Source: an uncultured Rhodobacter sp. (lineage in GTDB: Bacteria > Pseudomonadota > Alphaproteobacteria > Rhodobacterales > Rhodobacteraceae). Taken from it: a stretch of DNA of 64,000 nt. This document shows, piece by piece, positions 62,298 to 64,000 of this stretch. The position numbers and the translations under genes were made by a program. Where the stretch lies: the NCBI GenBank assembly GCA_945952585.1, contig CAMFII010000001.1:372001-436000 (forward strand), in the 5' to 3' direction. The stretch's first letter is position 1. Every line of letters begins with the position of its first letter. Below the pieces are notes generated by a model, which searched no databases, was not told the DNA's origin, and saw only the letters and a list, made by a program, of their open reading frames with translations.

Positions 62298-62349
62298 CGC
62301 AGAGGTAGAGTGCTCATAAAGCAATGCCTATTTCATAGGCGCCTCTGCG
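62298..62349. promoter_or_regulatory. nested palindromes between SDR and flavoprotein genes
   Basis: Outer perfect 8-bp arms CGCAGAGG (62298-62305) and CCTCTGCG (62342-62349) enclose an inner perfect 6-bp pair, GCCTAT-TTC-ATAGGC (62326-62340). Further on, GGGGG-CGGA-CCCCC (62392-62405) can also form a hairpin. The 163-bp region separates two divergent operons, so an operator for both is plausible. Confidence 0.45.
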
Positions 62350-62440
62350 TAGAATTTTCCGAACTTCTGCTGTGCCAAATCCTAATGGACAGGGGGCGGA
62401 CCCCCCGTAGAGTGGCCGGATCGCAAACGAATGGCCAGCC

Positions 62441-64000
62441 ATGACCCGTGATCCTCGCTACGATATCCTGTTCGATCCTGTGAGGATCGGGCCGGTGACG
62501 ACGAAGAACCGGTTCTTCCAGGTGCCCCATTGCAACGGCATGGGCTATCGCGATCCGACCGCGCAGGCTGCCATGCGGGCGATCAAGGCGGAAGGCGGCT
62601 GGGGCGTCGTCTGCACCGAGCAGGTCGAAATCCATCCGACAGGCGATATCGGCCCCTTCATCGAACTTCGGAACTGGTCGGATCAGGACATCCCCTCGCT
62701 CGCCCGTATCGCCGACGCGATCCACGCCAAGGGTGCGCTGGCGGGCCTGCAGCTGGCCCATAACGGGATGAACGCTCCCAACCTGACCTCACGCGAGATT
62801 CCCTTCGGCCCGGCCGACCTGCCTGTCTTTTCGATCTTCAACGATCCGGTTCAGGCCCGCGCGATGGACAAGTCCGACATCCGGGCGCTGCGACACTGGC
62901 ACCGATCGGCGGCGCTGCGCGGCAAGAAGGCCGGCTACGATCTGACCTATGTCTATGCCGGCAAGCTGTTCGGTGGGGCGATGTTCTTCCTGTCGCGACG
63001 GTTCAACGAGCGCGGCGATGAGTATGGCGGCAGCCTGGAAAACCGCTGCCGGCTGCTGAAGGAACTGCTCGAGGACACAAAAGACGCGGTCGGCGATACG
63101 ATGGCCGTGGCCTGCCGGATCTCGGTCGATGAGCTTCTTGGCGAGGAGGGCCTGCATGCCGCCGAGGCGCGCGACATCATCGCCTATCTCGCCGAATTGC
63201 CGGATCTCTGGGACCTGACACTGTCCTCCTGGGACAATGACAGCCAAACCTCGCGGTTTGCCGACGAGGCCTATCAGGAGCCGTTCGTCACCGGGATCAA
63301 GGCGCTGACGACCAAGCCGGTGGTCGGCGTGGGCCGCTTCACCTCACCCGACACGATGGTGCGGATGGTGCGCCAGGGCATCCTTGACCTGATCGGCGCG
63401 GCGCGGCCGTCGATCGCCGATCCGTTCCTGCCGAAGAAGATCGAGGAGGGCCGGATCGAGGACATCCGCGAATGCATCGGCTGCAACATCTGCGTGGCGG
63501 GGGACCACACGATGTCGCCGATCCGCTGCAGCCAGAACCCCTCGATGGGCGAGGAATGGCGGCGCGGCTGGCATCCGGAGCGTATCCGTCCAGCGGAAAG
63601 CGAGACGCGCGTGCTGGTCGTCGGGGCTGGGCCAGCGGGGCTGGAGGCCGCGATGATGCTGGGCCGGCGCGGCTATGCGGTGACGCTGGCCGAGGGTGAG
63701 AAAGACCTTGGCGGGCGGCTTGTCCGCGAGCGTCGCCTGCCCGGCCTTTCGGCCTGGGGCCGGGTGGCCGACTACCGGATCGGGCAGATTGCCGGCATGG
63801 CCAATGTCGATGTGTTCCGCGACAGCCGCTTGAGCGCCGAGCAGGTGCTGGACTTCGGCTTTCCGCATGTCGTCGTCGCCACCGGGGCCACATGGAGGCG
63901 CGATGGGGTCGGGCGCCGGATCCTTCGGCCATTACCGGTCGCGGAAGGTGCCGTCGTGCTGACGCCGGACGACCTGATGGCCGGTCTTCGACCGCCGTCC
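62441..64000 (+). CDS. trimethylamine/dimethylglycine dehydrogenase-family flavoprotein (3' truncated by window edge)
   Basis: The first 520 residues of an FMN / [4Fe-4S] / Rossmann-domain oxidoreductase of the TMADH family. The TIM barrel is at about 1-375 (LFDPVRIGPVTTKNRFFQVP). The cluster motif C345-x2-C348-x2-C351-x11-C363 is followed by SQNPSMGEEWRRGWHPE, very like TMADH. The ADP-binding loop VLVVGAGPAGLEAAM comes at about 385-400. Family members demethylate tertiary amines such as trimethylamine, dimethylglycine or stachydrine, passing electrons to ETF. It is open to base 64000 with no stop. Substrate unknown. Confidence 0.9.
   Translation, partial: MTRDPRYDILFDPVRIGPVTTKNRFFQVPHCNGMGYRDPTAQAAMRAIKAEGGWGVVCTEQVEIHPTGDIGPFIELRNWSDQDIPSLARIADAIHAKGALAGLQLAHNGMNAPNLTSREIPFGPADLPVFSIFNDPVQARAMDKSDIRALRHWHRSAALRGKKAGYDLTYVYAGKLFGGAMFFLSRRFNERGDEYGGSLENRCRLLKELLEDTKDAVGDTMAVACRISVDELLGEEGLHAAEARDIIAYLAELPDLWDLTLSSWDNDSQTSRFADEAYQEPFVTGIKALTTKPVVGVGRFTSPDTMVRMVRQGILDLIGAARPSIADPFLPKKIEEGRIEDIRECIGCNICVAGDHTMSPIRCSQNPSMGEEWRRGWHPERIRPAESETRVLVVGAGPAGLEAAMMLGRRGYAVTLAEGEKDLGGRLVRERRLPGLSAWGRVADYRIGQIAGMANVDVFRDSRLSAEQVLDFGFPHVVVATGATWRRDGVGRRILRPLPVAEGAVVLTPDDLMAGLRPPS

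Noticed and set aside
1-64000. tRNA, rRNA, CRISPR arrays, insertion sequences, prophage or replication origin
   Set aside because: None could be recognised by reading; no transposase, integrase or repeat array is seen. A tRNAscan or repeat search would be more sensitive.

Overview
This window is GC-rich DNA with tightly packed, frequently overlapping genes (many ATGA start/stop overlaps). It most likely comes from an alphaproteobacterium of the Rhodobacterales (Paracoccaceae). The main clues are the hupR-hypC-hypD-hypE order, known from Rhodobacter capsulatus, the lpiA-acvB pair, and the large number of ABC importers paired with small catabolic operons, including organosulfonate genes. I cannot tell chromosome from megaplasmid. 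I saw no rRNA, tRNA, CRISPR array or insertion sequence. Both edges cut genes: hupR on the left and a trimethylamine-dehydrogenase-family flavoprotein on the right.

Layout. 1-3660 (+): end of a [NiFe]-hydrogenase locus (hupR, hypC, hypD, hypE). 3916-9248 (-): a ytfQRT-yjfF type furanose ABC importer with its own GntR/FCD regulator as last gene. 9618-9878 (+): a degenerate acylphosphatase-like protein. 10058-18186 (+): an eight-gene operon with a stand-alone Rieske protein, an oxygenase that lacks the Rieske cluster loops, a GST-like protein, a purine deaminase and a BMP/Nup-type purine or nucleoside ABC importer. 18269-20115 (-): a small lipoprotein, then decayed nadC and nadB. 20116-22026 (-): an EF-G-like paralogue. 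22286-27742 (+): cyanophycin genes (cphB, cphA and a Mur-ligase-only paralogue). 27747-35427 (-): a Dpp/Opp importer with a Rieske oxygenase and a 2-oxoglutarate oxygenase, with a divergent LysR gene (35528-36460). 36671-42607 (-): an organosulfonate operon (hpsN-like, tauABC, racemase, cuyA-like) with a divergent LysR gene (42726-43628). 43664-52684 (-): an eight-gene ABC importer and catabolic operon that includes a permease fused to a beta-propeller, divergent from a three-gene operon (52955-55717, +) for an N-formylglutamate amidohydrolase-like protein, a cysteine hydrolase and a glutamine-synthetase-family ligase. 55785-59824 (-): acvB and mprF/lpiA. 60184-62277 (-): a second HisD-family dehydrogenase and an SDR, divergent from the edge-cut flavoprotein (62441-64000, +).

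Taken together this is a metabolic accessory region. Each block couples uptake of one class of small nitrogenous, sulfonated or sugar-like solute to the first steps of its breakdown. The most notable block is 10058-18186. Its combination of parts resembles the NdmC/NdmE arrangement of bacterial methylxanthine N7-demethylation, but with the Rieske centre on its own polypeptide, a purine deaminase next door and a dedicated purine-type importer. I infer a pathway for an N-alkylated purine; the substrate is not proven by sequence. Other points of interest are a recurrent stem-loop directly after the solute-binding-protein gene in four importers, decayed NAD biosynthesis genes, an EF-G paralogue without the catalytic histidine, and a HisD paralogue with altered metal ligands.
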